64,000 nucleotides of DNA from Earliella scabrosa (taxonomy: Eukaryota; Basidiomycota; Agaricomycetes; Polyporales; Polyporaceae), in contig JABYQQ010000003.1 in assembly GCA_022605405.1 (NCBI GenBank), positions 1,674,001 to 1,738,000 on the forward strand, given 5' to 3'. Below, piece after piece: positions 1 through 12,499 of the stretch (the stretch's first letter is position 1; the number at the start of each line of letters is the position of its first letter). The notes beneath the pieces are model-generated. The model made no database searches, had not been told where the DNA came from, and saw nothing but the letters and a program-made list of their open reading frames with translations. A program made the position numbers and the translations under genes.

Positions 1-238
1 CTCGTCATGCGAGTCTGACTTCAGTTATCTTGCTAATAAGTGATGTGCAGGTGCTAGCGAGCACTCGTCGCAAATCATAGAGAGGCCCGCCCCGGCGTTC
101 TCGGTTCACCCTACGGCTTCGTGGGACAGGCACCAGCGAAGGACGATCCTTCGCTAGTCGTTCTTCTCTAATCCGCAGACATTAGAGCACACAGTAATCA
201 GCAACTGCTGCTACCTGTGCATCCCTGGTTCAAGCAGC

Positions 239-915
239 ATGCAATCATTTCGGCGTGATATGGAGCGGCGCATCTACACGCTTGCCGCGGACCTCCTCAA
301 ATTTCCTCCTCCGTGGCTGGAGGGCGTCATCGTGCGCCGCAAGGCGGCGCGCGCAGTGAGCAACGAGCTGCAACCAGTCAAGCCCGTTGTGGAGTTGCTC
401 AAGGGCATGGCACCGAGGCTGAGGAGCATCGTGCTGCACGACGTGCCGTTCCTGCCCTCAAATTGGTTCGAGTTGTTGACTCACCTACGGCTCTCGTTCG
501 AAGCCTCATGCTCCGGAAAGCGAACGCGGTCCCGGATGCGTCGGACGTGCGGCCGTACACCAGTGCGGCGTACATGGTGCAGCTCGGGTGGCAGTTCGAC
601 ATCTCTGTCCCAAAGCATGCGCGGCTCATCTATGTACCAAACCACACAGCGGACTACCCGAGACCCGGTTGGTACAAGACTGGTGTTGGCACAATGCCAT
701 CGACATTCGGTACGCGAAATCGTGAGATAGAAGTGTGCGGAGATTGCGCGCTGTCTAGCCGACGAGATCGTCATCGTCAGGACCCAGCTAGTTCCAAACG
801 CTCAGCACCAAGCGCGTGGCGTCCGGGTGCGCGATGCCACGTTCGAACAAGAATCATCCGCACGATACGCTTGGAATATTGCACTCCTTTGACAGCGCAG
901 CTTCGGGTGTAGCAA
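239..915 (+). pseudogene. Degraded F-box/leucine-rich-like fragment
   Basis: The first ~80 codons read like the middle of an agaricomycete F-box/LRR protein: a PPWLEG segment followed by a leucine-rich stretch around PRLRSIVLHDVPFLPSNWF. After ~480 the plausible coding continues only in a different frame, and neither frame has an F-box at its start. No intron with good splice sites reconciles the two frames. I read it as a broken remnant of an F-box/LRR gene. It could also be a 5'-truncated gene whose beginning lies outside the window. The family assignment rests on a short stretch and is tentative. Confidence 0.3.
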
Positions 916-1360
916 TTACAGAAGAGAGTTGTCTGTCTGGCGTTCACTGGGTCGTGCAACTGTGGCATGAGTGCCGAATCCATCCACTGTGTGCGCGCGG
1001 AGATGTCCTTCCGGTGGTTAAGGTGCCAGCTGACTCGATTGCCATCATGGCAAGTACGCGCCCTCTGGGTGCACCGCCGCTGCTATAAACGATGTGTCAC
1101 TCCCCGGGCTTATGCATAGCCCAATTCCGCTCATATACATGTCTCAAAGTGAGGAGACCGATGACCTGAGAAACAAGACTGCTCTCTACGATGTTGGACT
1201 GACAAACATTACATTGAAGCATAGAAGTCGACGTATCGAGGCAGGACGATCCAATACATCTCTAGTCCAATCTGAACACAGCGTCTAGTTCGGTCGAGCG
1301 GAAGTCTCCGGGGATATCAATGCCTGTCGACAGGAACGACATTGCACTACAGAAGCTATG
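916..1360. other. Intergenic, nothing recognised
   Basis: Short open frames on both strands overlap one another and none has a recognisable motif or consistent splice sites. I see no repeat or RNA gene here. Confidence 0.4.
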
Positions 1361-2517
1361 TCAGCGCGAGGAGTACAAACCGGCAGGAAATAGAACTTGC
1401 CTATAGATGAAAGGAAGCCCGACGCGGAGATAGGCTCCTGCAGGTGCAACACCATAGCCAAAAGGCAGAACCTCAAATCTAATCTTCGGATAGTAGTTCA
1501 GACGGCGATGCAGCAGATTGTTCATGTCTAGACATGTGTCAATAAAAGAACATAGGTCAGAGAACACCTGTACGAACCTGCAGGAGTGAACGGTAACACC
1601 CAACAATATCTGTCTCCAATCCACCGATCCCACTCTGCAAGCTCCAACGGCTCTTCGACACTAGCAACCCCTCCCGCAACAACCACCTCAAAACCACAGG
1701 CGCGGTACTTCACCATCCACTCACGGTTGTCCCTACTGGTGTCACGACACACATAGGATGTGCGGTCGATGAACGTGGATTGAGGGAAAAGGGAGACCGC
1801 GTGACGACCAGTGAAGAAGTTCATGACACCAGCTATCGGAACATATGAGTGAACAGCATGTTCGGACAGCAGACGTTATCACTTACTTGAATGAAAATTA
1901 TTCACAATGTACTTGACAGGATGGTCTTGAACAACGACGAGCTGAACGCGTTGTATGGAGGGAGCGTTGCTGTGCTCGCTATGGGAGGTTCGAACGAAGT
2001 GGAAAGTCGTGAAGTTCGGGGCGTGGTGTCCCGGATATGACAGAGAACCTAGTCGTGAAGAACCTGGAAAGGCGAATGATCCTGCAAGACGAAACACTTC
2101 CACGTCGAAGAAGAGGTGCTTCCGTCCTGAGGGCTGATAGACATAACCCTGCTGCTTGATCCACCGACCCATTTTGAGCAGACCATGTACCGGTAGAAAG
2201 ATGTCGAGATCGCATTGGGATAGGGGATATGTCTGCCTCTGCAAGAGCTGAAGAGCCTGAGAGCCGGAAACGATGCCGTCACATGAGTCGAGTATATGGA
2301 GGAACCGAGGAACATTTGAAAAATAGCGATGGATGACATGGGTAGGGTTGAATGCGCGAACGCGGTAGGCCTCGACAGAAAGGAAAATGAAGACACTCAG
2401 GCAACGGATGCGGAAGATGAGGTCCACCGGCCACCTAGCAAAGAAGCTGTCAATGACGTTGGCAGGCGAGGACATCAGAAAGTGCTCAAGCGGGGAGAGT
2501 TGTCCAGTAGACGACAT
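1361..2517 (-). CDS. Multi-copy agaricomycete protein, SGS-AL/CDLDIF family
   Basis: Three exons (2517-1887, 1832-1578, 1527-1361) join in phase to give about 350 residues. The introns start GTAAGT and GTTCGT and end TAG. The N-terminal ~60 residues are F-box-like (a helix pattern after a Pro). Next comes SGSQALQLL, then the acidic CDLDIF motif, then GRWIKQQGY. Exon 2 has MNFFTGRHAVSLFPQ and RWIGDRYCW. This order is familiar from a very large family of uncharacterised agaricomycete proteins. The SGS...DLD spacing recalls nucleotidyltransferase-type folds, but that is only a resemblance and no activity is known to me. I chose the ATG at 2517 over the in-frame one at 2613 because a TATA-like site lies between them. 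A second family member is at 60320-61279. Confidence 0.62.
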
Positions 2518-2559
2518 GGTTGCAGTGACGAACGTATGCAGACGCAGTATGTCTCCTGC

Positions 2560-2566
2560 TTTATAA
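2560..2566 (-). promoter_or_regulatory. TATA-like box upstream of the gene starting at 2517
   Basis: TTATAAA on the minus strand, 43-49 bases upstream of the ATG at 2517. The position suits a fungal core promoter, but the match is short and could be chance. Confidence 0.3.
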
Positions 2567-2639
2567 CCAACCATTGCTCCCCTCTGATCATACATCGACG
2601 GCAGACACAGCACGAACCTGATCTCAGCACCGTCTGAAC

Positions 2640-3015
2640 CACCTATGTGACACTAGGAACCGACAAATTTGCATGACAACACGCCCTTGTGTGAACATAG
2701 CGTGCAAACGGGTGCTATCCGGGCCTATGTCTGGCATGGGTAGCAATAATTCCACGGTGCATGCACCGCTACGCAGGGTCCTGGGAAGGATTCCGAGAGC
2801 CACGGGAATCAAACCAAGCCGCATAGACGATGAGAACTCAACGGTCACACCCATTGCAGGGCGGAAGTGAAAGTTTCATCAGATCCCACGTACCATAGCG
2901 TGAGTTCCTCGCACCGTCGCCTCTTGTACACCGCAAGAAGCACCTCTACATTGAGTTCTGTTGATCGTGTTACTAACAAAAATTTCCGTGCCACGGACAT
3001 CAGAAGTACATATTG
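2640..3015. other. Intergenic, nothing recognised
   Basis: Lies upstream of the 2517 start and downstream of the F-box gene ending at 3020. Open frames are short and featureless. Confidence 0.4.
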
Positions 3016-3019
3016 GAAA

Positions 3020-4137
3020 TTACTCAGTATGTGTCAACCACGGCCATACATAGTCCGCACCTTCTGCCTTGAATTCCCATAAGGAAGCGCGAGAGGATCG
3101 TCCCCATACTGCCGTTCCCAGAGAAAGCATGGCTAAGGACGATCCCGTAAACTCGAGCTTGAGAACATCCTCTATCAAGCCATGGAGGTGAGAGCTACAA
3201 CGGCACAACTCGCCGTGATTAACGCCCACATGCCGGATCCTCAGGCCAACATGAGAGGTCTCGGTGAGCATTTCCAAGAGTTCCTGTAAAGTATGCGAAG
3301 TCAGCTCTTCTGAAACCGATGCTGCGATAGTGATCTACTCACCAATGCGAGTCCGACTGCCAGGAACGAGCTTGTGCGCACGGCGAGTTCTTCGACCACG
3401 GGAAACATGGTGAGTATGCCCCGCAATACGTCGATCGACTCGCCAAGGTCTTCCGTAAGGACGACCGATATTCTTGAGAGTTGAGTGACCCGAATGGAGG
3501 CCGCATCGCGAATGAGCGTTCGCAAAGTCGATGGGAAGAGAGTATGGTCAAGGACAAAACCTTGCAGAGACCGAAGGCTCGCAAAGTACGCCACCACGGA
3601 GTAGCGGTTGGACCGGATAAGGCGAAGACTGGGAAGGAACATGATAGAACGTGAGCCTTGAAAGTCCCACATGGCTGAGTGGATAGAATATTGCTGACGC
3701 AATGTCGTGCCGCGCTGCAGGAGGGCCATGAGGAGCGAGAGCGAATCTTCGTTGACTTCGATCCGGAGTGACTCCAGAGACGTCATGGACTTCAGCGCCA
3801 TCACGAACATGGGTAGAATGCGAAGATTGTTGACCGCAACATAGGATAGCAGGGAAAAAGACTTCAACAAGGACGCATAGGGGGAGCGGTGCCGGATGGA
3901 GAGGGCTATGCAGGATAGGAATCGGTGTGCCTCGAAGCGCGGGCTTCCAAACCGATGCCCGCCGGGCCGCCGGGGAAGAATGTACCCGCGCATTGTCAAA
4001 GCGCGATATACGATAGGTGCAACTATGTCATGCAATGTCCAGCTGGTGCGCATGAGAGCATGGCGGTCCGCCAAGGTAAGGTTGTCCACGACTTGAAGCC
4101 AGGTTTCGGGAGGAATTCTGGAAACCACTGGCGCCAT
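3020..4137 (-). CDS. F-box protein
   Basis: Two exons (4137-3343 and 3283-3020) join in phase across a 59-bp GTGAGT...CAG intron, giving about 352 residues. Residues ~8-45 form an F-box: IPPETWLQVVDNL, then LADRHALMRTSWTLHDIVAPIVYRALT. F-box proteins bind Skp1 and act as substrate adaptors of SCF ubiquitin ligases. The rest has scattered leucine-rich segments, such as LRILPMFVMALKSMTSLESL and LPSLRLI, but no crisp LRR periodicity. The C-terminus around LSLGTAVWGRSS matches the usual end of agaricomycete F-box proteins of this size. The gene looks complete. F-box genes are heavily expanded in these fungi and the substrate cannot be predicted. Confidence 0.75.
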
Positions 4138-4144
4138 GGATAGC

Positions 4145-6960
4145 CCTGGAGAACCAACCCAAATTAGAGCATGGTGCCAAAAAGACAGAGAACGACTGAC
4201 CGAGACTTGAGAGATAGGGGACGATCCTTACAAGAACGCACTCAGCATGTCATCCACTTAAATCCTTCCCAACGACGCAAGCATGGCTGCAGCTTCGAAG
4301 GACCACTCCTAGACAAGACATGAAGTGCACTCCCTTGCAAGAACCGGCTCCCAATGACGCGCAGAGTGTAATCATGCCAGACATACACACAAGAGCACGA
4401 TTCTCACTATGCACGATGGTCCACCCACGGCTCAGGTTCGGTTCATGCAGCAGATTACACACTCAATCGTACAGCCATGCAACTGACCTGAACCTTGCGC
4501 ACTCACGGAACAAACTGGGACACACGGCGAAGGGAGATTTGACCCCACCATCAAAGTAGAAGACATCCTGTGGGATCGCGGTTCACATGCCGCGTCTAGA
4601 CAACATCTCAACAAAGACAGAAAGACGTAGGCGACAACAAAGGCTTATCAAGGTCAACCACTGCTCCTTGTGACGCAACATGAGGTACTGTGCGCTTTCC
4701 CCATAGTGGGAACCATCAAACGCACAGAAACCGATCATGAGACTATCCTAGAAATGACACAGAAGCTTCAGAGCACAACCAACCAGCGTCTGACTCTCAC
4801 TCACTTCGTCAGCTTCGAAATTGACACCAAGGTCAGTCAAAGAAATTATTTGTGCAACTGGCTGCGACGAGCTGGGTGCGAAGGCCAGATACCCTATGAC
4901 AGTGTCGTGAGATAAGCTAGAGATGATACGGTGATTGACGCACACGTTGGAGACATGCCTACAGGCCCTCCAACGCAGACGACCCGAGCAGCAACGGTGC
5001 GCCACGGAGTCTGAGTTCCGCCTGAGATGGTACAGAAGGCCACTTCGTTGCAAGCGTAGATAGTCTTGCTTGATCTTCAGAAGGACCGTCAGCACTGAAC
5101 TTTGGAGATAAAGGTTGAGACCCACATACCCATTGGCGATGAACGGAACCCCACCGTTGACATCCATGTCCACTAGGTAAACGACCTTTCAGCTACGAAG
5201 CAGATCAGACCCGACAACTGCGACGACTCAATATAATCACCTGTAGACTGGGGATGTGCGGGTATATGCCAACAGAACTACATCTGAGCCGTACATATAC
5301 TCCTGCAGGGACGTCAATCGGAGCTGACTGAGCAACCACGCGGGATGATATGATACAGGCCGAACAGACGGCTTACACGGCAAGAGGCACGCTCACATAG
5401 ATGAGAGACAAATAAGAGAAGTACAAGAGAACTCGAGTGCAGAAGCTGGGCTTGGTGCCGTGGCGAACAACGTCTTGCGCGTGCGATACTCTGCGTATTG
5501 AGGCGAACTCAATGAGCAGAGGTACTGAGTGTACGACTCATGATTGGACATGACAGACCTTGACACGACAGTCGCACACGAGCACATGGCCAGACAGACT
5601 GATGGAACATTGAGGTGACGACGAAGTAATTCTAATTCACAACGCCGCTACTGCAGTAACCCCGCAAGGAGTATCGACAGAGCACATTCTGTCCCGCTCT
5701 AACTCCAACCATCTGCCAAAAACAGCCAAGATCAGTGGCGGAAGATCAGAATAGATTCAATGCAGTCTACCTATGCACCAGGGCATTCACCAATGAGATC
5801 TCAGCACGAGTCATGTTCACGACTCGTGCTTGATCACGGAGGCCACGTTTGAAGACCAGGAGATTGCCACGCCAGTTATGAGAGAACAGATCACGGAGCG
5901 TGCTGTTCTTGGATGAACTCGCAGTTCTGATGCGGACCGATGCAGGGCTAGTCTGTCGTACAGCGATAATGTCATAGCAACTGCCTAGCCAATGGTCCGT
6001 ACCAGGAAACTTGCAGATGCTGTGGATGAAGTAGCGTTGGCGAAACCATTGCCCAAGCAGGAGGTCTTCAGACGACGGTTCTGCACCACAGTTGGGGTCC
6101 CATTCACGGTTCGTAGATGCAAGGAACAGCTTGGGACGCTTTTGACCAACCTGATATATGAGACCACGGACAGCACGGTACGCGTCTCCCTATACCAAAG
6201 GTTAGGTCTTGACACATGCATACAGGAGAAGCATGAGACGTACACGACGAACCGCGTCTCTGACTGCTAAGTCGCTTAGTCGCGTACTAGATCTGTCGCG
6301 TGACTCTCGTCGCGCTGAGGCAACATGCTCCTCTCGGGCACGACCCTACATCAACATGAGCATGATGTGATGGGAATGCAACAGCTTCACCTACCATCTC
6401 GGCCGAGCAGAAAGACGAAGTTGAAGAAGCTGTTCACCGTGACAGTCAACTACTCCGAATATATAGCAACCACAACTGAGCCTACGGCTGTTCGTCAGCA
6501 GAGATGGCCACAAAGCTTTCGCAACTCACTAGTATGTGTACGACAAGTGCGAGGTATGATATGAGAGAAGAACCTCCATGAGATTATTCTCACTGTGTAA
6601 GACCGGTATCGGGAGATAAGCGTGGCTGTTGACACGTTAGTGAAAGAAGTATGATCAAACTGTGAACGACAGCCACGACCACCAGAGCGTGTACGCGCCA
6701 TCAGCACGGACTTCCCTTAAGGCCAATCCAGCAGCCTGCGACACAACATCATGCCCCCATCCGCAACCACCAGAGCAACATGCCCGCCATCTACAGCTGC
6801 GATCGGATTCACTTCACTTCACGTTCAGAACTAGATATCATGCGTCCTGATAACCAAGTACCTGCAAAGGTTATCATCAACGAGACGATGATGAGCCACC
6901 GTGAGTGTCGCAGTAAACTTACTCAGAGCGTACCTTTCATACCCACAATTCTGCACGCAT
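4145..6960. other. Gene-poor stretch; one possible minus-strand ORF at 4748-5173
   Basis: No gene here can be modelled with confidence. The minus-strand frame 5173-4748 (141 residues, ending in a Leu/Cys-rich tail) is the only one with protein-like composition. It has no recognisable motif and no partner exon with good splice sites. The remaining frames are short and overlap on both strands. This may be decayed coding sequence. Confidence 0.3.
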
Positions 6961-9540
6961 AGGGTGGCTCATTGTTCAAGCCCGCTCTCGTACCACGGAA
7001 GTACTCTATTCCCGTGCAGTGTCTGATGGATCGCAGCTGTCGTTCAGCGAGGTAAGTACGATATAGTACAGTACGAGATGAAAGATGTTCACTTCACCAT
7101 TAGATCAAAAGAACGATCGTCTTGAGGAGGAAAGGCGAGACCGCTGGAGAGCCCCACGAGGTCAAACTCATCTTCGGAGACATCGTGGACTTCTGGAAGT
7201 GCTTGTCATATATCGTGACAAGTCGAGGAGGAGGTGATGGTACACTCACGCAAGATATCCCCGCGAACACCCAGTTCTATGGGCACTTCACACCTCCACA
7301 GCCAAACCAGCATCATACAATAGGTCAAGGCTTCTGGAGTTGATCTATCGGAGGACTGTTTAGTACGTAGGACGACGAGGAACAGGAACGTATGTGACCG
7401 TCACAATTGATCGCAAAATTCACGAGACAACAGAGTGAGGGAGTGTGCAGTGAACCGGAACAAGCTGTTAAACAGGTATGCACAGGTTTTGGCTCAGAGA
7501 CCAGTTTGCGCAAGGTGCAGATGAGACCGATGGTAACAGAACGGAAGTGCGAGGCGTGGGAACAGCGCAACGATGGCAGGAGCATATTCCCACCGGCGCG
7601 GGCAGCCTCAAGTCTACCCTTCTCCTTTATCCCTGCTATGCTTAACATAAGTTACTCCCTACTCTATGTTCCCATTGCGCTCCAAAGAAGCAGGCCCATG
7701 GAGCGATGACCACCAAAGAGCCAGCACAGATACGAAATAGGGTGATCATTGACGATAAGACGTAGTGAGTCCCCAATCGTTGTAATCCACGTCGTCAAGG
7801 AATGCATGAACATTATTTATTGCCCCTCCACTGCAACTATTGAAACTCAATGTCACCACGTTCACCGTGAATGTAAACACACAGCTAAGATAGAGTCGGC
7901 ACGAGCAAGTCACAGACCTCGCAATGATCGCACACGCAAAAAAGGCGAGTACACTCATCCCGACTATCATTCGGAGGCTTGTACTCTTCATCCGCCATAT
8001 CCCTGTCGCTAACATTCATACACCGTGCAACTCCTCCACGTTGTCCTACACACTTCAACGGCTTCTTCCGCCACGCTCTGCACAACAGTATGGAAGCTCA
8101 AGTTGGTAACGTACACGTCAAACGAACGCTACAGCGCGCGAGGTACATACTCCTTGAATTACATGGATCTATGCTGAATAACGTAGCGCTCACAAGCGGG
8201 CGAAACAAGTAGGACCTCGACTCGCTCACCACCTCCGGCTGCATACACATATCCTTGGATAGGAAAGGTACGTGCCTCTCAATCTCCTATCACCCATTCG
8301 TCTCCGTCTTCCGTATACTCTATCTCCTCTCTTGCAAAGACTGCCTTGCGACTGCCATGTATGTAGCACTGCCGGGAGATGGTTGCTACGATATGGCCCA
8401 GATTTGTCCTTGGGTATCGGAGCAACGTCCGTCTCATCTTTGCTCATGACACTCGATTCATTACCCCAGTGCTCGAGGTCTGGCACTTCGCGTTATCCTG
8501 CAAAACTGCAGGGGACGGAAGCCCGACAATGCCGCACCGGTGGGTTCACGCAGCACCCTTGTCCAAGCGCCGTGAGAGCCACGTAATTAAAAAGCCGAAT
8601 TCCTTGGACCTTCGCACGCTCGACGAGGCCTATGATTGCGTGCGTCTGTGACTCCTTACCTCCACGTTCTATTCACACATCATGCTTATGCATCATGGTT
8701 CTGTGGGTATCGAAGCGTCCCGAAAAAGAGTGGTTGCCGCCTCTGGATCCGAGATCGCGATCATATAATGGTGTGACCATATCAGAAGTTGAATTGACCT
8801 TTCATACATTGCTGCACACACGCTGTCTGGCTCAGTAGGAGTCCATCAATGGCACGCTAAGCACATTGACGATGTACTGTAGTGATCGCATGTACCGTGA
8901 AGCAGGCAGAGAGGCAGCACTCGCACCTGGGTGAGGACAGTCATGTCCCCATGCCGACTCGAAAAGACACCGAGGCTCCACACGTCAGCGGGTGCCGAGA
9001 TGGATGATCCTAGCATGGAAGCTTGAACGGAGATTAACCGGAGAGAAATCAGCGAGGGCACCGTTATGAAGCAATTCCGCCAGGGTCTCCCATGTCAGTT
9101 CTCAGACTCTCTAACTCCGACATCATGGGTCACGAAAATTTTCAGGAACCTACACAAGAGAAGCAGCCGCAGTGAATATCGCCAGTAATGCAAGAAATGC
9201 ACACGGCGATACGATACACCCAGCAAGCACAGATTTGGGCGAGAAGAACTCTGAACGTGCGCACAAAGACATGTCGGCAGGAACTGTGCAATAGCTATGC
9301 CACGCATGACGTAACTGACACTGCCGGTCCGGTTCGAGCCCTGAATCATGGGAATTCCACCGGATCCTAACGGCCCGATATGCGGTCCGTATATTTGTGG
9401 GGGAATGGCGACAGAGACACAATGCGTCAGTAGCAGATAACGCTACACCAAGGCTTTCACCACACTCACCACACACATTCAGAACCAATAATCGACCGCC
9501 GAGAGAGTTTAGGCTGTCCGTGTTCCGCAACCCGCAGATG
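6961..9540. other. Gene-poor stretch, possible decayed exons
   Basis: Plus-strand 7122-7343 (73 residues, GEPHEVKLIFGDIVDFW) and minus-strand pieces near 9095-9668 have some coding character, but I could not join them into a phase-consistent model. No transposon ends, tandem repeats or RNA genes were recognised. Confidence 0.25.
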
Positions 9541-9543
9541 GGA

Positions 9544-10122
9544 TTACTGCGGGATAGTCTTCCATGCTTCGAGATCGACTCCGTGTGCTGTCCCATGAGA
9601 TTCCAAAGCTTGGTCTGCACGGGTCCAGCCATGCGCGAGAAGATTCCCACCAAGCGTAGAAGCAGCACTAAGAAAGAAGTTCGACAGCTGAGCTTCGACA
9701 GAAGAAGAGTTAAGGAAGAAGCACGCTGACGCTGGGTTCGGCCACAGAAGACGGCGTGTAAACTGGTATCCTAGTGCGGAGGAGCACGCGCTTGCTGATA
9801 TGTTGCTATCAGGGCCGATGGAATCAGATAAACGGCGTGAACACGACACAGAACGGCAGATAATCATAGTTCTGGCGGTTCTCCGATGAACCGTAAATGT
9901 CTCTGGCCGGTGAATCTCTGAGGCGGACACAACCGAAGTATAGACAACGAACAACTTAGTATTTTTGTGAGAGACACCGCCGACGAGATGTACATGATCA
10001 TATGTACGGTAAGAGACCAAGAAAGCACTGCAGAATACAGGAGATGAGAGCAACAAGTTTGATACCTTCAACGCGGACGCCAGACATGTATCCTCAAGAG
10101 CAGATGTATGTATGCACACCAC
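9544..10122 (-). CDS. Possible ORF, unrecognised
   Basis: An open frame of 192 codons starting one base below the stop of the gene at 10123-11015. It is Ser-rich with a hydrophobic N-terminal third and no recognisable domain. It could be a separate small gene, a downstream exon of its neighbour, or chance; I found no splice pair that settles it. The adjacent antisense frames are shorter. Confidence 0.22.
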   Translation of the reverse strand: MVCIHTSALEDTCLASALKVSNLLLSSPVFCSAFLVSYRTYDHVHLVGGVSHKNTKLFVVYTSVVSASEIHRPETFTVHRRTARTMIICRSVSCSRRLSDSIGPDSNISASACSSALGYQFTRRLLWPNPASACFFLNSSSVEAQLSNFFLSAASTLGGNLLAHGWTRADQALESHGTAHGVDLEAWKTIPQ

Positions 10123-11015
10123 TCAAAAGCCGCGCTCACCATCATCGCACGTGTGAGCCAAAAGCTGCGCAACATAAAGCTGATGCGCAGCGAGGACTGT
10201 ATCCTCATGAGCAAGCCAAGCCTGCAACTGAGCGAGGTGACGTCGCTGCTGGGACATGACAGCATGCGCTTGAAGAAGAGCAGCCCTGCGCTCGACAGGA
10301 TTGACGTGCTCAGCCATGCTCTCGGGCCCCGAGGATACTGCGTTGTTCAGCGGGGCCAGCAAACCTGACACCGGAGGCCCGCGCAGCGAGGCCGCATCGC
10401 GGTCCGTAAGTGGGACTCCATGATAACGAACGACGTCTCGGTCGACACCGGGTGCGGTGGTGGTCGGTATGAGGGCCTCTGCAGGAGCCGCCTCTGGCGT
10501 CGGAGACAGCACAGCAGCCGCGTCCACGATAGTGGAGACGACTACGGCTCCGACATCGGCCTGCGAGACAGGGGGCACGGCGCCCTGAGCATCAGCAGAC
10601 AGACCGGGCGGCGTGACTGCAGGCAGCGCGAAGGGGATGAGGGTGTGCGCAGGCGCGGGAGGGGGCGCAGGGAAGTTGAGGGTTGGAGCGACGATGGCAG
10701 GGGCGACCTGGACAGGCTGCCCTTGCTGGATCAGGGCGTCGACCCGCATTCTCACTGCGCGCGGAGAGGGGGAAGGGGTGCCAGAGACATACACTGCCTC
10801 CAGTATGTCCTAGACGAGGATTAGGAAAGGTCAGAGCCAAAGGAAGGACCACGCACGAAGTCGTTAGGGGCAACGGCGCTATCCAACATCATCGACGAGG
10901 GCGGATCCATCCCAGTGTCTGCTTCAAAGACGTCGGATGCTGCGGAGGTAGGCGAGGCCGTGGGGGAGGAATGATCCGAGTGGGGATGCATATCGTTGTC
11001 GACGACGTCGGACAT
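10123..11015 (-). CDS. Uncharacterised Pro/Ala/Ser-rich protein
   Basis: Two exons (11015-10857 and 10809-10123) join in phase over a 47-bp intron with a GTGCGT donor, a CTAAT-type branch site and a TAG acceptor. The product is about 281 residues. The first 55 residues are acidic and Ser-rich, starting MSDVVDNDMHPHSD. The middle is Pro/Ala-rich and low in complexity. Residues ~225-275 are Gln/His/Leu-rich and look like an amphipathic helix (HAVMSQQRRHLAQLQAWLAH). I do not recognise the family. The ATG at 11015 was preferred over one upstream because the sequence before it lacks coding character. Its function is unknown. Confidence 0.5.
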
Positions 11016-11163
11016 GGGTATGTGAAAGATATGAGCGGGGTAGACGAGGGTTGGTTGTGGGGGGGAGATGGAGGAAGAGGACAGAGCCAGTTCAACTTGC
11101 AGCAACCAGAGAAACGACCTAAAGGCTATCACCGGCGCCCACTGAACTTTATTCATGAACGAC

Positions 11164-11718
11164 TTACGTGCTCACCCGAATAAGAAGGTCCTGCTCCATT
11201 TTCAGACTCTGAATGTTACTAATCTTGCGCGCTCCGTGGGATTTGACGTTTGTATGGCGTACGCCCAGGAGACAACAGAGAGACGCAGGTGTGGACAAGG
11301 AAGTGTGTATACCAAGAGTAAAGAAAGCAGGAGTCAAATCCGTGGGGTAGCGACAAGCGTAGCACAGGAGGAACACCATATATGAACGATGTCTTGAGAA
11401 ACCCATAGTGGTTCGCGCGGACAGTCGAGGAGGAGAGCGAGAGCAGATGCGGCAAAAGCCGTGAGTTGTTGATCGACCACTGTACAGAGTGAGTATCCGA
11501 TTTCTCACGCCACCTTGAATCCGAGCTGACCGGAGTCTTCGGCCATGGCCGAGTTTGTACTTGGCAGGAAGACGGGACTGCTTGCTGCAATATACCGCAC
11601 ATTGTATGGAACAACATTGAATGTATGCACCTACTACTCGCTGAAACTTTAAAAGCTGCATACCTTGCTTGACAACAGAGTATGATAAGGTGTGCTCTCG
11701 GATATACGCGCTCACCAT
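11164..11718 (-). other. Overlapping open frames, no confident gene
   Basis: Two minus-strand frames (184 and 132 codons) overlap completely. Neither has a recognisable domain and both are Ser/Arg/Cys-rich, as expected of non-coding frames. A real gene cannot be excluded. Confidence 0.2.
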
Positions 11719-11848
11719 GACACGATCACGGGGGCGTGTTGCGCCCCATTACGCGTGCTCATGCACTTGTACTGATTGATGATAGAATGCTGTGCATGCC
11801 GCATTTGTCCGAAGCTGAGGAACACTGTAACATAAAGATACATACAGA

Positions 11849-12499
11849 CTAACATGCCAACATTCTAGCCCTGCCACGACCGATCTCCCCTGCCAGTCCT
11901 AAGTCCGTCACAAGAGTCGAATACTCGTAAGTTTCAGGATCCGGGTATAACAGAGTGGGATAAGGAGTCGGCAGCGGACCAAGATTGTCTAGGATCTTCG
12001 CGTCACCTTCGAGACTAATGGTACCTAGAGGATATGTAGGAAGATCGAATAACCATGTACATGTTCTCTCGACCTCTTCCAGAAAGACAGTGACACCCGG
12101 CATGTACGGCAATGTCACTACTGCGAAAGCCACCTTGCTTATAGCGCGCTCGTTCTGGACTGCCAGCGTCACAACCTTGTCATCATCGACCTTCGCGCCT
12201 ATCACGGTGCCTTCGACATGCGGATCGTAGACGTCATAGACTGGTTTTGACCATAACGGGGTGTGGAGAGTACGATAAACTGCAGGCGATAGTGCGAGGA
12301 TCTGTACTCGCATGCCTACACGAAGTGCCGTCTCTGGCACAACTGGCGCGACATAGCGGTGTACGACCAGCGGGTGCACTGACGAAGGAAGAGACAGGCT
12401 GAGTTTATCTCTCCATCGCCCATACACCCGCCAAGGAGGACTACCACGTTGTAACTGTGAGGTAATCACAATATTACTAAACTCGCTGAGCCTAAACAC
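11849..12499 (-). CDS. Uncharacterised protein, single exon
   Basis: An uninterrupted 216-codon frame with good coding character: balanced charge and alternating hydrophobic beta-type segments such as VGMRVQILALSP, GTVIGAKVDDDKVVTLAVQ and KVAFAVVTLPYMPGVTVFLEEV. These suggest a small beta-rich fold. I do not recognise the family. The start at 12499 is the first ATG of the frame. Upstream exons are possible because the frame begins without a clear leader context. No neighbour gives functional context. Confidence 0.5.
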   Translation of the reverse strand: MFRLSEFSNIVITSQLQRGSPPWRVYGRWRDKLSLSLPSSVHPLVVHRYVAPVVPETALRVGMRVQILALSPAVYRTLHTPLWSKPVYDVYDPHVEGTVIGAKVDDDKVVTLAVQNERAISKVAFAVVTLPYMPGVTVFLEEVERTCTWLFDLPTYPLGTISLEGDAKILDNLGPLPTPYPTLLYPDPETYEYSTLVTDLGLAGEIGRGRARMLAC